A stretch of 64,000 nucleotides of DNA from CAYRAV01 sp964422365 (GTDB lineage Bacteria; Bacillota; Clostridia; Lachnospirales; Lachnospiraceae): assembly GCA_964422365.1 (NCBI GenBank), contig CAYRAV010000005.1:1-64000 (forward strand), given 5' to 3'. Positions within the stretch are counted from its first letter, which is position 1. Every line of letters begins with the position of its first letter. Below are positions 43,373 through 53,510 of this stretch, one piece after another. A program made the translations under genes and the position numbers. The notes under the pieces are model-generated. The model was not told the DNA's origin. It made no database searches and worked only from the letters and a program-made list of their open reading frames with translations.

Positions 43373-44803
43373 TTATAATAATTCCGCCAGAATCTGGTTA
43401 ATCAGTGCCGGATCAGCCTTGCCTTTCATTTCCTTCATCGTCTGTCCCACTAAGAATCCAATCGCCTTCTTCTTACCATTTCTGTAATCCTCTACGGACT
43501 GCGGATTTGCTGCAATAACTTTTTCAATGGTACTTCTAAGCGCACCTTCATCATTCACTGTTTTGAGTCCGTTTTCTTCTACATATTTTTCCGGATCAAT
43601 GTCTTCTGCAAATACTTGTTCAAATACTTCTTTTGCTACTGAACTGTTAATTGCTTTTGTTTCTGTTAAATCAATCAATTTTGCCAAATTTGCAGGTGAA
43701 AATTTAATGTCTTCCGGTTCCATATCGTTTTCTTTTAACAAACGCATGGTTTCCACCATAAGCCAATTGGATACTTTCTTTGGATTATTGCAGATGGCAA
43801 CTGTATCCTCGAAAATATCTGCCAGATGTTTAGATGCTGTAATAATGGAAATATCATATTCTGGTATTTCATATTCTTTGGCATAGCGCACCATTTTCTC
43901 TTCTCTGAATTCAGGCTGACTTGCTCTAACACATTCTAACCATTCATCACTAATCACAATTGGTACCAAATCAGGATCTGGAAAATAACGATAATCCTGC
44001 GCATCCTCTTTAGAACGCATTGCGTATGAATATTCTTTATTATCATCCCAACGTCTTGTTTCTTGAATCACTTCCTGTCCTGATTCTAGCAAATCTATCT
44101 GACGTTCTCTCTCGGCCTCGATTGCTCTTGCAATCGCCTTGAAAGAATTTAAATTTTTCATTTCTGTTCTTGTTCCAAATTTTTCAGTTCCCGCTTCTCT
44201 AACCGACAAATTTACATCTGCCCTCATGGAACCTTCATTTAATTTACAATCAGATGCTCCTAAATACTGTATCGTCTGCCTTAACTTTTCCAAATATGCA
44301 ATCACTTCCTCAGCAGAACGCATGTCCGGTTCTGATACAATTTCAATCAATGGTACCCCTGAACGGTTATAGTCTACCAATGAACAGTCATCCCAATCAT
44401 CATGAATTAATTTTCCTGCATCTTCCTCCATGTGGATTTCATGTATGCCAATTGTTTTCTTGCCATTTTCTGTCTCAATTTCTACCCCGCCATTGATACA
44501 GATTGGCAAATACAGCTGGGAAATCTGATAATTTTGAGGATTATCAGGATAAAAGTAATTTTTTCTGTCAAATTTACAATACTGGTTAATGGTACAGTTC
44601 GTTGCCAAACCTACTGCCATAGCATACTCTACGACCTGTTTATTCAAAACCGGAAGAGAGCCTGGCATACCTGTACAAACAGGACATGTATGTGTATTTG
44701 GTGCTCCTCCAAATGCTGTACTACAGGAGCAGAAAATCTTAGTTTTTGTCGCTAATTCTACATGGACTTCTAATCCAATTACTGTTTCATACTGTTTACT
44801 CAT
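43373..44803 (-). CDS. gatB: Asp/Glu-tRNA amidotransferase subunit B
   Basis: 476 residues. The kinase/tRNA-binding subunit of GatCAB, which converts Glu-tRNA(Gln) or Asp-tRNA(Asn) to the amide form. N-terminal GLEVHVELATKTKIFCSCST and HTCPVCTGMPG carry the zinc cysteines. FDRKNYFYPDNP, IHMEEDAGK and the SMRADVNLSVR motif are the ATP and tRNA parts. A YqeY-like C-terminal tail ends GKADPALINQILAELL. Normal length. Lies 18 nt after gatA in the gatC-gatA-gatB order typical of Firmicutes. Confidence 0.97.
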   Translation of the reverse strand: MSKQYETVIGLEVHVELATKTKIFCSCSTAFGGAPNTHTCPVCTGMPGSLPVLNKQVVEYAMAVGLATNCTINQYCKFDRKNYFYPDNPQNYQISQLYLPICINGGVEIETENGKKTIGIHEIHMEEDAGKLIHDDWDDCSLVDYNRSGVPLIEIVSEPDMRSAEEVIAYLEKLRQTIQYLGASDCKLNEGSMRADVNLSVREAGTEKFGTRTEMKNLNSFKAIARAIEAERERQIDLLESGQEVIQETRRWDDNKEYSYAMRSKEDAQDYRYFPDPDLVPIVISDEWLECVRASQPEFREEKMVRYAKEYEIPEYDISIITASKHLADIFEDTVAICNNPKKVSNWLMVETMRLLKENDMEPEDIKFSPANLAKLIDLTETKAINSSVAKEVFEQVFAEDIDPEKYVEENGLKTVNDEGALRSTIEKVIAANPQSVEDYRNGKKKAIGFLVGQTMKEMKGKADPALINQILAELL

Positions 44804-44821
44804 CTTGTCTACTCCTTCCTA

Positions 44822-46276
44822 TTATTCTACCGGACTTTTATATTTTCTTGTCTGCTCATATGCATATGCCGCACGAATGATGTTTTTCTCTTTGAAACTG
44901 TCCCCAATTAACTGCAGACCGATTGGAAGTCCTTTGCTGTCCTGACCACATGGCAAGGAAATGCCTGGGAGTCCTGCCAGATTTACGGAAATGGTATAAA
45001 TGTCTCCTAAATACATTTTGATCGGATCACTTAAACTGTCACCAAGCCTCGGTGCTGTTGTAGGTGCCGCCGGTCCCAAGATCACATCATACTTTTCAAA
45101 CGCCTTGTCAAATTCTTTCTTAATCAATGCTTTCGTTCTCAATGCTTTTAAGTAATATGCATCATAATAACCAGAACTTAATACAAAAGAGCCTAACATA
45201 ATCCTACGTTTTACCTCTGGTCCAAATCCTTCAGAACGTGTTTTCTTGTACATATTATGAAGCCCTTCATAATCCTCTGTACGGTATCCATATTTTACAC
45301 CATCAAAACGAGATAAGTTAGAACTTGCCTCTGCTGCTGCAATAACATAATAAGCAGGAATTGCATAATCTACCAGCCCAAGATCAAATTCCTCTACAAT
45401 AGCGCCTTTTTTCTTTAACTCTTCTGCTGCACCAAGTACTGCTTCCTTTACTTCTTTGTCAAGTCCTTCTCCAAAGTAATCTTTTGGAATACCTATCTTA
45501 AGCCCTTTTACATCATCCGACAATGCAGAGGTAAAATCATATTCTTCCCGTTTTACAGAGGTGCTGTCTTTTTTATCATAAGAAGAAATCACTTCTAAAA
45601 TAGTTGCACAGTCTGTGACATCCTTTGCAATTGGTCCTATCTGGTCAAGGGAGGAGCCATAAGCAATCAATCCGTAACGGGAAATTGTTCCATAAGTTGG
45701 CTTAATCCCCGTCACACCGCAAAAAGAACTCGGCTGACGAATAGAACCGCCAGTATCAGAACCTAACGCATAAGAACACTCTTCTGCTGCTACTGCTGCA
45801 CAGGAACCACCTGATGAACCGCCTGGTACATGTTCTTCATTCCACGGATTTCTTGTCACACCATATGCAGAAGTTTCTGTTGTACTTCCCATAGCAAATT
45901 CATCCATATTTGTCTTTCCAAGAACAATAGCTCCCGCCTTCTCTAAATTAAGAACTGCTTCCGCAGAGAAAGATGGTTTAAAATTTTCCAATATTTTAGA
46001 ACTGCATGTAGTAAGCATGCCTTCTGTACACATATTGTCCTTAATGGCAACAGGTACACCTGCCAAAGGTCCTGTCAATGTGCCGTCATCAATTAATTTC
46101 TGTACTTCTTCTGCTCTTTTGAGAGCACCTTCTTTATCTACACTAACATAACAATTGTATATGCCATCTCTTTTTTCAATTTGTTCTAATGCATCTTTTA
46201 CCGCATCTAATACTGTGACTTCTTTTGCTTTTATTTTTCTGCCCAATTCTACGGCTGTCAAACTCATTAAACTCAA
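44822..46276 (-). CDS. gatA: Asp/Glu-tRNA amidotransferase subunit A
   Basis: 484 residues of the amidase-signature family. It hydrolyses glutamine and channels ammonia to GatB. The Lys-Ser-Ser triad is visible in VAIKDNMCTEG, GSSGGSCAAVA and GSDTGGSIRQPSSFCG. C-terminal features (YLGDIYTISVNLAGLPGIS, then LPCGQDSKGLPIGLQ) match GatA. It begins 12 nt after gatC and is followed 18 nt later by gatB. Normal length. Confidence 0.97.
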   Translation of the reverse strand: MSLMSLTAVELGRKIKAKEVTVLDAVKDALEQIEKRDGIYNCYVSVDKEGALKRAEEVQKLIDDGTLTGPLAGVPVAIKDNMCTEGMLTTCSSKILENFKPSFSAEAVLNLEKAGAIVLGKTNMDEFAMGSTTETSAYGVTRNPWNEEHVPGGSSGGSCAAVAAEECSYALGSDTGGSIRQPSSFCGVTGIKPTYGTISRYGLIAYGSSLDQIGPIAKDVTDCATILEVISSYDKKDSTSVKREEYDFTSALSDDVKGLKIGIPKDYFGEGLDKEVKEAVLGAAEELKKKGAIVEEFDLGLVDYAIPAYYVIAAAEASSNLSRFDGVKYGYRTEDYEGLHNMYKKTRSEGFGPEVKRRIMLGSFVLSSGYYDAYYLKALRTKALIKKEFDKAFEKYDVILGPAAPTTAPRLGDSLSDPIKMYLGDIYTISVNLAGLPGISLPCGQDSKGLPIGLQLIGDSFKEKNIIRAAYAYEQTRKYKSPVE

Positions 46277-46288
46277 AATGCTCTCCTC

Positions 46289-46582
46289 CTACTCTACTGT
46301 TTTTGGAACTTTAAAGCTTCCTTCTTTTTCTTCCGGTGCATTTTTCAAAATATTCTTCCTATCATCACCATTTTCCACTATATCTTCTCTAAATACATTA
46401 TTGACAGGAAATACATGTGACATTGGCTCTACATCTGTTGTATCAAGTTCATTTAACTTATCAATATAATCTAACATACTTCCCATATCCTTTTTCGCCT
46501 GTTCTTTTTCTTCTTCAGACAATTCTAATTTTGCCAAAATACCGACATATTCTATTGTTTCATCTGAAATAATATTTGCCAT
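46289..46582 (-). CDS. gatC: Asp/Glu-tRNA amidotransferase subunit C
   Basis: 97 residues, the small stabilising subunit: IEYVGILAKLELSEEEKEQ and a central YIDKLNELDT, VEPMSHVFP. AAAGGAG lies before the ATG. Directly upstream, only 31 nt away, is the dynamin-like gene at 46614-48731 with no obvious terminator between, so the gatCAB transcript may begin further upstream. Confidence 0.95.
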   Translation of the reverse strand: MANIISDETIEYVGILAKLELSEEEKEQAKKDMGSMLDYIDKLNELDTTDVEPMSHVFPVNNVFREDIVENGDDRKNILKNAPEEKEGSFKVPKTVE

Positions 46583-46613
46583 GTTTAAGCTCCTTTCCTA
46601 ACAGTTCCATAGG

Positions 46614-48731
46614 TTACATTTCCGAAAATCCAAATCTATTAATCTGTGCAATTAATTCTTTATACCGTTTGATTTCTTCTTCTTTGTTATCAAACTGCTT
46701 TAACAATTGTGTCAGCTCATCATTCAGATTATGCAGCAGCTGCTTTGAAAAATTGATTTTTAATTCATCAATATTAAATAAGAACCTTGATACTGCCATC
46801 TCACAACTCCGGCTTGCCTCTATAAACATATCATTGACCGTCCGCGAATATAATGCTTTCATATTCGCACGGTTGGCATGACCTGTTACTTCTCCGTTGA
46901 ATTGATTTGTAATTCTCTCTTCAAATTGTGCTGACGAAATCTCTATGGCAGGCATCCTTATCTCTTGTAATGTCTTTTCTACAAGTGCTTTATAATAATC
47001 CGGTGTTTCATCAAGCACCTCATCCTCCATAGCACTTACTACTGTGTTCAACAACTGATGTTTCAAAAAAGAACGGTTAATAGAACTATTAAATGCATCC
47101 TCAATACACTCAATACTTTCCTGTACAAAATTTCTCACTTTTTCCAATGCCTCTAATACATCTATATATTCATACTTTTCTTCATAGCTGTAAATCTCTC
47201 TTTTTTTACTGCCCCAGGTCCATGGTGCAAACCATTTTGAAGCAGAAACATTCACAATTTCTGTATGCTTTTCTTTGCCTTCTTTTTCACCAATTTCCAA
47301 ATAGTCTCTGTTAAATCCCCGCATATTCCGTATAGCAGCCTGTTTATTTTCCTCAATTTTCTTTGTTAACACTTCAAATGCTTTGTCCAGGCCCACATTA
47401 ACCCGATTGACCTGTGCAGATACTTTTTTCTTTTTCAGTAAAATTTCTTCTTTATCTTTTGTATCCAATTCATTGATACGGTGCTCTGCCAAATGTTTCA
47501 TACGCATTACCTTATCTGCTAATTCAACTGTGGCAACCTTTACAAAAGAAGCAGCTCTTTCCTCTAATACAATTTCTTTATCTTCTACTACCTGCCTGAA
47601 AATATTCTGGATTTCTTCCATGTTTCCTATTTGCTGCAAATTTTCTATTGTTAAATCTCCATAAGCATTCAAATCCTCATAAACTTTTTGTTCCTGCCTA
47701 GAAAATGATTCTATAGATTTCTTACCCATATTATATGTCATGGAAGATACAAACAGTGGATGCTTACACCGTTCTACTACCATAGGATCTAAATGTACAT
47801 TACTGCCATCAAAACTGGCAAATACTTCTCTGGCATATTTACTTAACTTGCTTCTTGTATTCTCAATGGCATCTCCCAGACTTTTATTGTTCCAAATAGT
47901 ATCACGGATTCCATCATCAAAACGACTACAAATTAATACCATTTTCTTTACACCTTTTTGTGGAAGCTGCGAAGCCATTAAATCAATATCATTCCGATCC
48001 AGAAATCCTGTAGCCTTACTAAGGAAAAATACAACATCACAAAGCTCCATAAATTGTTTTGTCTTATCGCTCCTTGACATAACCGGATCATACAGTCCCG
48101 GGGTGTCCACAATTGAAATATCCTCTAACTCTTTTTTATTAATAAATATTGTTACATTTTTTACTAGTGGTGTGTATTTTCCATTTTCTCCAATATAGTC
48201 ATTCAGATTCTCCATCAACTGTTCATAATCCCTATATTGTATCACTTGTGTTCCCATTTGAATAAATGGAATCGGATCCAACTGCCGTTCTGCTACCATT
48301 TTTATCACTTCTTTGGCAGCAATAAATTCTTTTACTTCTGAACGGATACCTGCCTTTTTCTCTAGACTCTTCCACTCACCCAGTGAATAATATTCAATTT
48401 CCAGTCTGTTTTCCCTATCATATTCTATCCTTGTTAGAGTAGCTGTCTTTGGTGTAACAGCATGAGGCAGAATATCACGCCCCTCAAAAAGCATTGTATT
48501 TAAAAATGATGATTTTCCTGCTTTTACTCTTCCGATAATTCCAATATTTAATTTTCTGTCATTCCTAAAGAAATCCTCTGTTTTATGGATAAAACTTTTC
48601 TTAATTGCCAAAATATCTCCCAGATCAACCTCATTCTCAAATGATTTTAATTGCTCATAAACGGAATCTATCTTTTCCACAAACCTCTCAAACTGCTGTT
48701 CATCTTCTTTTGTTTTTGTAAAAATGTCCAT
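46614..48731 (-). CDS. Bacterial dynamin-like GTPase, 705 residues
   Basis: A GTPase with G1 GRVKAGKSSFLN (about residues 67-77), G3 DTPGLYDP and a G4-like CSRFDD, followed by long helical stretches (about 290-700) with charged coiled-coil character. No clear transmembrane helix is seen, so membrane contact would be through amphipathic surfaces or the partner. Bacterial dynamin-like proteins remodel membranes, and many act as pairs. It follows another dynamin-like gene with a 55-nt gap, consistent with a heteromeric pair. GGAG/GGAGAT lies before the ATG. Confidence 0.85.
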   Translation of the reverse strand: MDIFTKTKEDEQQFERFVEKIDSVYEQLKSFENEVDLGDILAIKKSFIHKTEDFFRNDRKLNIGIIGRVKAGKSSFLNTMLFEGRDILPHAVTPKTATLTRIEYDRENRLEIEYYSLGEWKSLEKKAGIRSEVKEFIAAKEVIKMVAERQLDPIPFIQMGTQVIQYRDYEQLMENLNDYIGENGKYTPLVKNVTIFINKKELEDISIVDTPGLYDPVMSRSDKTKQFMELCDVVFFLSKATGFLDRNDIDLMASQLPQKGVKKMVLICSRFDDGIRDTIWNNKSLGDAIENTRSKLSKYAREVFASFDGSNVHLDPMVVERCKHPLFVSSMTYNMGKKSIESFSRQEQKVYEDLNAYGDLTIENLQQIGNMEEIQNIFRQVVEDKEIVLEERAASFVKVATVELADKVMRMKHLAEHRINELDTKDKEEILLKKKKVSAQVNRVNVGLDKAFEVLTKKIEENKQAAIRNMRGFNRDYLEIGEKEGKEKHTEIVNVSASKWFAPWTWGSKKREIYSYEEKYEYIDVLEALEKVRNFVQESIECIEDAFNSSINRSFLKHQLLNTVVSAMEDEVLDETPDYYKALVEKTLQEIRMPAIEISSAQFEERITNQFNGEVTGHANRANMKALYSRTVNDMFIEASRSCEMAVSRFLFNIDELKINFSKQLLHNLNDELTQLLKQFDNKEEEIKRYKELIAQINRFGFSEM

Positions 48732-48786
48732 TTTTTATCTCCACTCCCCTTTCCATTCTGTAACAAAATAATCCAATTCAAGCTAT

Positions 48787-50460
48787 TCAGGAAAACCTTG
48801 CTCCTTTAGAACCTGCGGCATTACTCTCTTCTTTTTTGATTGTCAGACTGCGGAGTGCTGCCAAATCCTGCTTCATTCGTTCTATCTCATTTTCCTTTAG
48901 TCCCTCTTCTGTTTTCAGATGAATTTCTAATTGTTCGATAGAGTTTGACAGCATATCATGCTGCCGCATTACTTCCTGTTCAATCACTGTATTTACCTTG
49001 TTTATGTATCCATGAATTTCTTCTGTGGCACTGTCTGCTGCATTCTCTTCAATCGCTGCCACTACTTTCTCTGCTGCTTCCCTTGCTGCTCTTTCCCGTT
49101 TTCTATCCCATGTTGAATTGAAAATAGGTCCTGCTGCTGCACCAATGATTCCTCCTGCCACTGCTGCCAGCGGTCCTGATATGACAAGCCCCACTGCCAT
49201 GAGAACAGCTGGTGCAATTTTTTTTACAATATCCACAATCTGCGGTGCTGTAGTTTCCATACGAAAACCAGCCTCAATTTCATCTTTATTTTCCAATCGG
49301 ATATTTACTACTTGTGATATGTTTTCCAAATATTTATATAATTTAGGTTCTAACTCCTGCTTGATACTGAAAATAATCGCATTCCTTACAACTTCATTAA
49401 TTTTTTCCGTAATATCCATTCCATTTTCTAAAAGCACTGCAAATTCATCTGTGTTTTCACGTAAATCATGTTTTACCTGTTCACGGATAGTGGCATTACA
49501 CTCCTCAACTTCTGTTTCAAACCGGGATTGCTCTTTTTTCAGGTTTAGGAAAAGCCCATCCATTCTCTTTTTCAACTTTTCTCTCTGGTATTCAATTTCA
49601 GATGTACTAAGCTCCTGTTTGTCCATAATTTCTGTGATACAACTTTCTAACAGATAAAGTTCTCTGTTCAAAATCCTTGTATACTGATGCATAAAAATTT
49701 TCTCTGTACTACCTTGTATTTCCCTTAAGAATTCTTTGACTTCTTCCACTTTTACTGTTCCATATGAATCTACACAGGCAATTTTTACTTCCTGGCCATC
49801 CAAAGTATTTCTCACAAGTCCTTGAATCAATTCCTTGCATTGCTCTACTTCTTCGTCTAATAAGCGATTACACTTTGTGATTACTACATAAATTGGCATC
49901 TGATGTAGTTTTAATTCGTTTAACAGTGAAATAACACCTTCCTTTAAAACAGGTTCATCTGCTGAAACAATAAGAAGGTATGCAAGACTTTTTGGCAGAT
50001 ATTCGTCAATTGCTCTATTATGCAGTTCAATTTTTGTATCCATTCCCGGAAGGTCAACGACACTTACTCTTGGAATCTCTTTTAAAAATGGAAGATTTGT
50101 TTCAATTGTTACTAATTCTGTATCATCAATTGTCAAATCATGAATTGGAAGTTCCTCCATCTGATGTTCAATGATACCTTCTTTTGTATATTGCAGTACC
50201 TTGTCTTGCTCTCCATAAAAAACTTCAGTTGGCACTGCGGTCTCCGGTGTGATATCTACACCTAACAATGGTGCCCCAATAATTGCATTTATCATAGAAC
50301 TTTTTCCTGTACTGAAATTTCCAATTAATGGTGTTGTTACTCTGTAATTTTCTATGTCCTGTAAAATTTTATCATAATCTGTTACATCAAATTTATATTT
50401 TTTTGCAATTTCAGCTAATGCCTGAAACCGCCTTTTCATTTCTTGAATACATTCCATCAT
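48787..50460 (-). CDS. Bacterial dynamin-like GTPase, 557 residues
   Basis: G1 NFSTGKSSMINAIIG (about 44-58), G2-like PTEVFYG, G3 VVDLPGMDTK and G4 ITKCNRL. A helical middle is followed by a hydrophobic hairpin-like segment (VLMAVGLVISGPLAAVAGG, then IIGAAAG) near residue 425, probably the membrane paddle, and a coiled-coil C terminus. The paddle in this partner but not in its neighbour fits the two-subunit dynamin pattern. GGGAGG lies upstream of the ATG, and a promoter candidate lies at 50550-50578. Confidence 0.87.
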   Translation of the reverse strand: MMECIQEMKRRFQALAEIAKKYKFDVTDYDKILQDIENYRVTTPLIGNFSTGKSSMINAIIGAPLLGVDITPETAVPTEVFYGEQDKVLQYTKEGIIEHQMEELPIHDLTIDDTELVTIETNLPFLKEIPRVSVVDLPGMDTKIELHNRAIDEYLPKSLAYLLIVSADEPVLKEGVISLLNELKLHQMPIYVVITKCNRLLDEEVEQCKELIQGLVRNTLDGQEVKIACVDSYGTVKVEEVKEFLREIQGSTEKIFMHQYTRILNRELYLLESCITEIMDKQELSTSEIEYQREKLKKRMDGLFLNLKKEQSRFETEVEECNATIREQVKHDLRENTDEFAVLLENGMDITEKINEVVRNAIIFSIKQELEPKLYKYLENISQVVNIRLENKDEIEAGFRMETTAPQIVDIVKKIAPAVLMAVGLVISGPLAAVAGGIIGAAAGPIFNSTWDRKRERAAREAAEKVVAAIEENAADSATEEIHGYINKVNTVIEQEVMRQHDMLSNSIEQLEIHLKTEEGLKENEIERMKQDLAALRSLTIKKEESNAAGSKGARFS

Positions 50461-50549
50461 TATATACTATAACCTCCCTGACATTTCACACTGTATCTGT
50501 GTAGTTTTGTAACACACACAATTTTTGCATATAAAAAACCCTATCTTAT

Positions 50550-50578
50550 AGTTTATTGCATTTTGTGGTGGGAGTCAA
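50550..50578 (-). promoter_or_regulatory. Promoter candidate of the dynamin pair
   Basis: Minus strand: TTGACT (50578-50573), a 17-nt spacer and TAAACT (50555-50550), about 90 nt before the ATG at 50460. The gap 50461-50864 otherwise holds a short MITE copy and no gene. Confidence 0.5.
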
Positions 50579-50734
50579 TGTTTGTTTTTGCTCTAACCAC
50601 AATACACGCATCCAGATTTTAGAAATTAACCTTTTTTTCTTTTGTCTGCTCCATTTAGATTTAATAGAGTTATTGTATATGAATATATAAGAACTGTCAT
50701 CTATTATTTTACATAAAATTGGAGGTTTTGGCTA

Positions 50735-50822
50735 GAACGTGTTTGAAAATGAAAACCTTAAGTCAAAAATAATGACTTAGGGCTTATTTTACCAAATCTG
50801 CAAATATTTTCTAAACATACTC
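50735..50822. mobile_element. 88-bp MITE-like element carrying a terminator
   Basis: Ends GAACGTGTTTGAAAAT and TTTTCTAAACATACTC with TA on the left flank. Inside, CCTTAAGTCA / TGACTTAGGG (50756-50765, 50773-50782) forms a 10-bp stem with one wobble and a 7-nt loop, followed on the minus strand by TTTTCATTTTC. It would end the transcript of the Bat-type operon, whose last stop is at 50865. Confidence 0.65.
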
Positions 50823-50864
50823 TGGATTTGTATGGTTTCATTTAAAGAAAAAATGCGGCTTATG

Positions 50865-51578
50865 TTACCAAACTGCTCCATCATAGTATTCGAAATTATT
50901 CAAGTATTTTCTTTGTGGAAGTTCTGTATTCCGTTCTTCTGTTCCCTGTCTTTGTATTTCCTTGAGTTCCTCTCTTTTCTCCTGTTCATTCTCTATCGCT
51001 TCTTTTTTCTCTCCCTCATTCGTATCTTTTGGTTCATCCCTATTCACCCCGGAAACTATTCTATTGTTCAATTCCTCCTCAAACTGATCTATATCCTTCT
51101 TGAGTGTCTGAGCATCCTCATTATGTCCTGTTTCATGAGAAGCTGCACAACCATGTTCATACAAAACATTTCTCGCCTCATCAAGTGTCTCAAGCACCTC
51201 ATCCACATTACTTTCTGTTATCTCATCTGCATGAATCTGTGCAACCATAGACAGTACAAGATTTATTCGTATTTTACATTCCCTATCATGTGTTGGATTT
51301 AATTGCAATGCTTTTTTGTATTCTTCAATAGCCCCTTCATAATTCCCTTTTTGATAAAAAACATTTCCTCTGTTATAGTGGGATATATATGGCTCTGTAA
51401 ATCCAAGCACAGATAATTTATTTTCTGTATATTCACCATTTTCATACTTTAAAATCATTGATTCATTTGCCCTGTAATTGACCAAAAGGCACAGAAAGCA
51501 TAAAAGCAGCAAACTCCATATTATAACTCCTACTTTTTTCATATGTTTATACGCTCCTTTTATTTGCAGCAAACTCAT
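50865..51578 (-). CDS. Membrane-anchored TPR protein (BatC-like)
   Basis: 237 residues. One helix near the N terminus (about 13-32), then a TPR motif (YNRGNVFYQKGNYEGAIEEY, KKALQLNPTH) with a further helical part, and a charged Glu/Lys/Gln-rich C-terminal third. It overlaps the preceding vWA gene by 32 nt. Last gene of a MoxR, DUF58, DUF4381-like, vWA, vWA, TPR set, the order known from Bat (aerotolerance) operons. It would serve as a scaffold in a membrane complex. The terminator in the MITE-like element follows. Confidence 0.8.
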   Translation of the reverse strand: MSLLQIKGAYKHMKKVGVIIWSLLLLCFLCLLVNYRANESMILKYENGEYTENKLSVLGFTEPYISHYNRGNVFYQKGNYEGAIEEYKKALQLNPTHDRECKIRINLVLSMVAQIHADEITESNVDEVLETLDEARNVLYEHGCAASHETGHNEDAQTLKKDIDQFEEELNNRIVSGVNRDEPKDTNEGEKKEAIENEQEKREELKEIQRQGTEERNTELPQRKYLNNFEYYDGAVW

Positions 51579-52491
51579 AAATTAACAACAATACAAGAGG
51601 AAATACAAAGAAATAGTAACATTCCATATAACCGGTTTCTTCTGTACTTTCTGTCTCCACTTTTGCATTTTCTTTTATCTCTTTCAATATGCTGTCAATC
51701 TGCCTACCTGTATTCATATTGATATAATTCACTCCCATATCATCTGCTATTTGCTTTAAGTTTGTTTCATCTATTTTTGAAACTGCATCCTTATAGGGAA
51801 AATCCGTAGTATCCTGCACAATCCTCTCCTCCTCCTCGTATAAAGATTTTATGTACATAACACCACCTTCTTTGGTTCCATAGCCAAGCACCGCACCATA
51901 ATCAATATAATCAGCTGCCGCCTTAAATGATTCTAACTTATCTCCATTTGTTATCTCCCCATCACTGATAAAAAATAAAGTAATTTTTCCATCACCTTTG
52001 CTTTTGGCATTTTTTAGTTCTTCGAGCATTATGTCCTTACATATATTCAGAGAAGACCCCTTTGCATACAACTCTTCTATTGGATTTATGGAATGGATAA
52101 CATTTTTTGCAAATTCTGTATCATTTGTAAATGGAGATAATAAAGCCGCATCATTGTGAAAGGATATAACAGAAAACTTCGCACCACTCAATTGTTCAAT
52201 CACTCTTTCACAATCTTCCTTCACCCCGGATAACCGCTCTGTCTCTCCATTATAATCCCGTGCCAACATACTTATGGTATCATCCACTACAAACAACACA
52301 TATACATCTATTTTCTGTTCACTGCTATCCACTTTTCCATAGGGAAACATAATTCTTAAATTGATTACAAATAACAACATAACAATTATAATTTGTCTCA
52401 TATATGGTATGATACCTTTTCTCTTCAGAGCAAGCATACCTACACATAAAATTACCATAAGCCATATTGGTATTACTGGATTAATCCGCAT
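51547..52491 (-). CDS. vWA-domain membrane protein (BatB-like)
   Basis: 314 residues. Two N-terminal membrane helices (about 6-24 and 31-50), a vWA domain with the MIDAS metal site as DDTIS (DxTxS rather than the more usual DxSxS) and FFISDGE, and a C-terminal helix (YYFFVFPLVLLLIYEF). It is the second of two adjacent vWA genes and overlaps the TPR gene. vWA proteins in MoxR systems are thought to work with the AAA ATPase in metal insertion or complex assembly. The substrate is unknown. Confidence 0.85.
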   Translation of the reverse strand: MRINPVIPIWLMVILCVGMLALKRKGIIPYMRQIIIVMLLFVINLRIMFPYGKVDSSEQKIDVYVLFVVDDTISMLARDYNGETERLSGVKEDCERVIEQLSGAKFSVISFHNDAALLSPFTNDTEFAKNVIHSINPIEELYAKGSSLNICKDIMLEELKNAKSKGDGKITLFFISDGEITNGDKLESFKAAADYIDYGAVLGYGTKEGGVMYIKSLYEEEERIVQDTTDFPYKDAVSKIDETNLKQIADDMGVNYINMNTGRQIDSILKEIKENAKVETESTEETGYMECYYFFVFPLVLLLIYEFAANKRSV

Positions 52492-52505
52492 ATTTTTCTA
52501 CCTCT

Positions 52506-53510
52506 TTACCGTTTTGTTATTTTTGTTAGGAGAAACAGGATAAAGATAGAAACAACAAGAATGATAATTGGTGCTTCCACCATTTCTATTTTTCTCATTT
52601 GTTCCTTTCCTTTTACAAGATTTTTCCCTGCTTTTTCTATTCCTCTGACAATTTCACGAACCGTTCCAGATTCCTCTTCCAGAAAAAATCTGCCGCCAGT
52701 TTTTTTCACTGCTGCTTCCATCTCCTCTCTTTCCGAAGCTCCCATTTCTTTCGTGCCAACACCATATACTACAACATTGTTATCCTGACATATATTCGCT
52801 GCTTCCTCTAATGTGACGATAGGTGTTCCTTCCAGTTCATTGTCAGTTGAAAAAATCACGATTCGTGTCCTCTCTTCTTCCAAATCAGGAAAATCATACA
52901 CACTAGTCGCAAGTCCATCTCCGATTAGAGAACTTCCTCTTTCCTCTGCACCAAGTATTGTCCCTGAAATAATATAATCAGACGCATAAAAATAATTTTC
53001 GGAGAAATCATCAGAAGTATATATTTTTAAACTTTCCTCAATTTGATCAAGCAAATCAATAATATATGCATAATCATCCGTGAGAGGGCACAGCATAACC
53101 GCAGATGCATTAAATATAACAATGCCAAATCGTTCCCCTTTCAGATTTTCAACTGTATCCTTTAATTCCTCTACCAGCTGCATATTTAACTCATTTACAG
53201 AATTAGATACATCAATACAAAGCATAATATCTCTATTGTAATTTTCTTTTTCCACAGCAATCACTTTGTATGGTCCCGCTAAAAGAAAAAAGGATATAAA
53301 AAGCCCAATCACAAATGAACCTACAAGGACACATGACAATATTTTATATTGTAATACTTTCTTTTTATAATAAGGCTCCTCCTCTATGTAAGATATTCCT
53401 GCCACCTTTTTTCCACCTTTATACTTATTTGTTTTCTTAAACCGGAGAACAAACAATACACCAAGAACTGCAATCCCTATCCATATCATAAATTGATTTT
53501 TGAATTCCAT
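52506..53510 (-). CDS. vWA-domain membrane protein (BatA-like)
   Basis: 334 residues. An N-terminal helix (about 9-22), a second at about 58-80, a vWA domain with a complete MIDAS start MLCIDVSNSVNE, a GSSLIGDGLATSV loop and IFSTDNE, then a C-terminal helix (IIILVVSIFILFLL). It overlaps the upstream DUF4381-like gene by 25 nt and lies 14 nt before the next vWA gene. Two helices before the vWA domain and one after are the usual BatA topology. Confidence 0.87.
   Translation of the reverse strand: MEFKNQFMIWIGIAVLGVLFVLRFKKTNKYKGGKKVAGISYIEEEPYYKKKVLQYKILSCVLVGSFVIGLFISFFLLAGPYKVIAVEKENYNRDIMLCIDVSNSVNELNMQLVEELKDTVENLKGERFGIVIFNASAVMLCPLTDDYAYIIDLLDQIEESLKIYTSDDFSENYFYASDYIISGTILGAEERGSSLIGDGLATSVYDFPDLEEERTRIVIFSTDNELEGTPIVTLEEAANICQDNNVVVYGVGTKEMGASEREEMEAAVKKTGGRFFLEEESGTVREIVRGIEKAGKNLVKGKEQMRKIEMVEAPIIILVVSIFILFLLTKITKR

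Noticed and set aside
46276..46614. A glutaminyl-tRNA synthetase or T-box element near gatCAB
   Set aside because: The gap before gatC is only 31 nt and no T-box sequence is visible. The genes are ordinary.
49025..49657. Long plus-strand frames opposite the dynamin, cobT and kinase genes (also 4445-5125 and 47740-48198)
   Set aside because: They are antisense shadows of well-supported genes, rich in Ser, Phe and Ile as expected from reverse reading.
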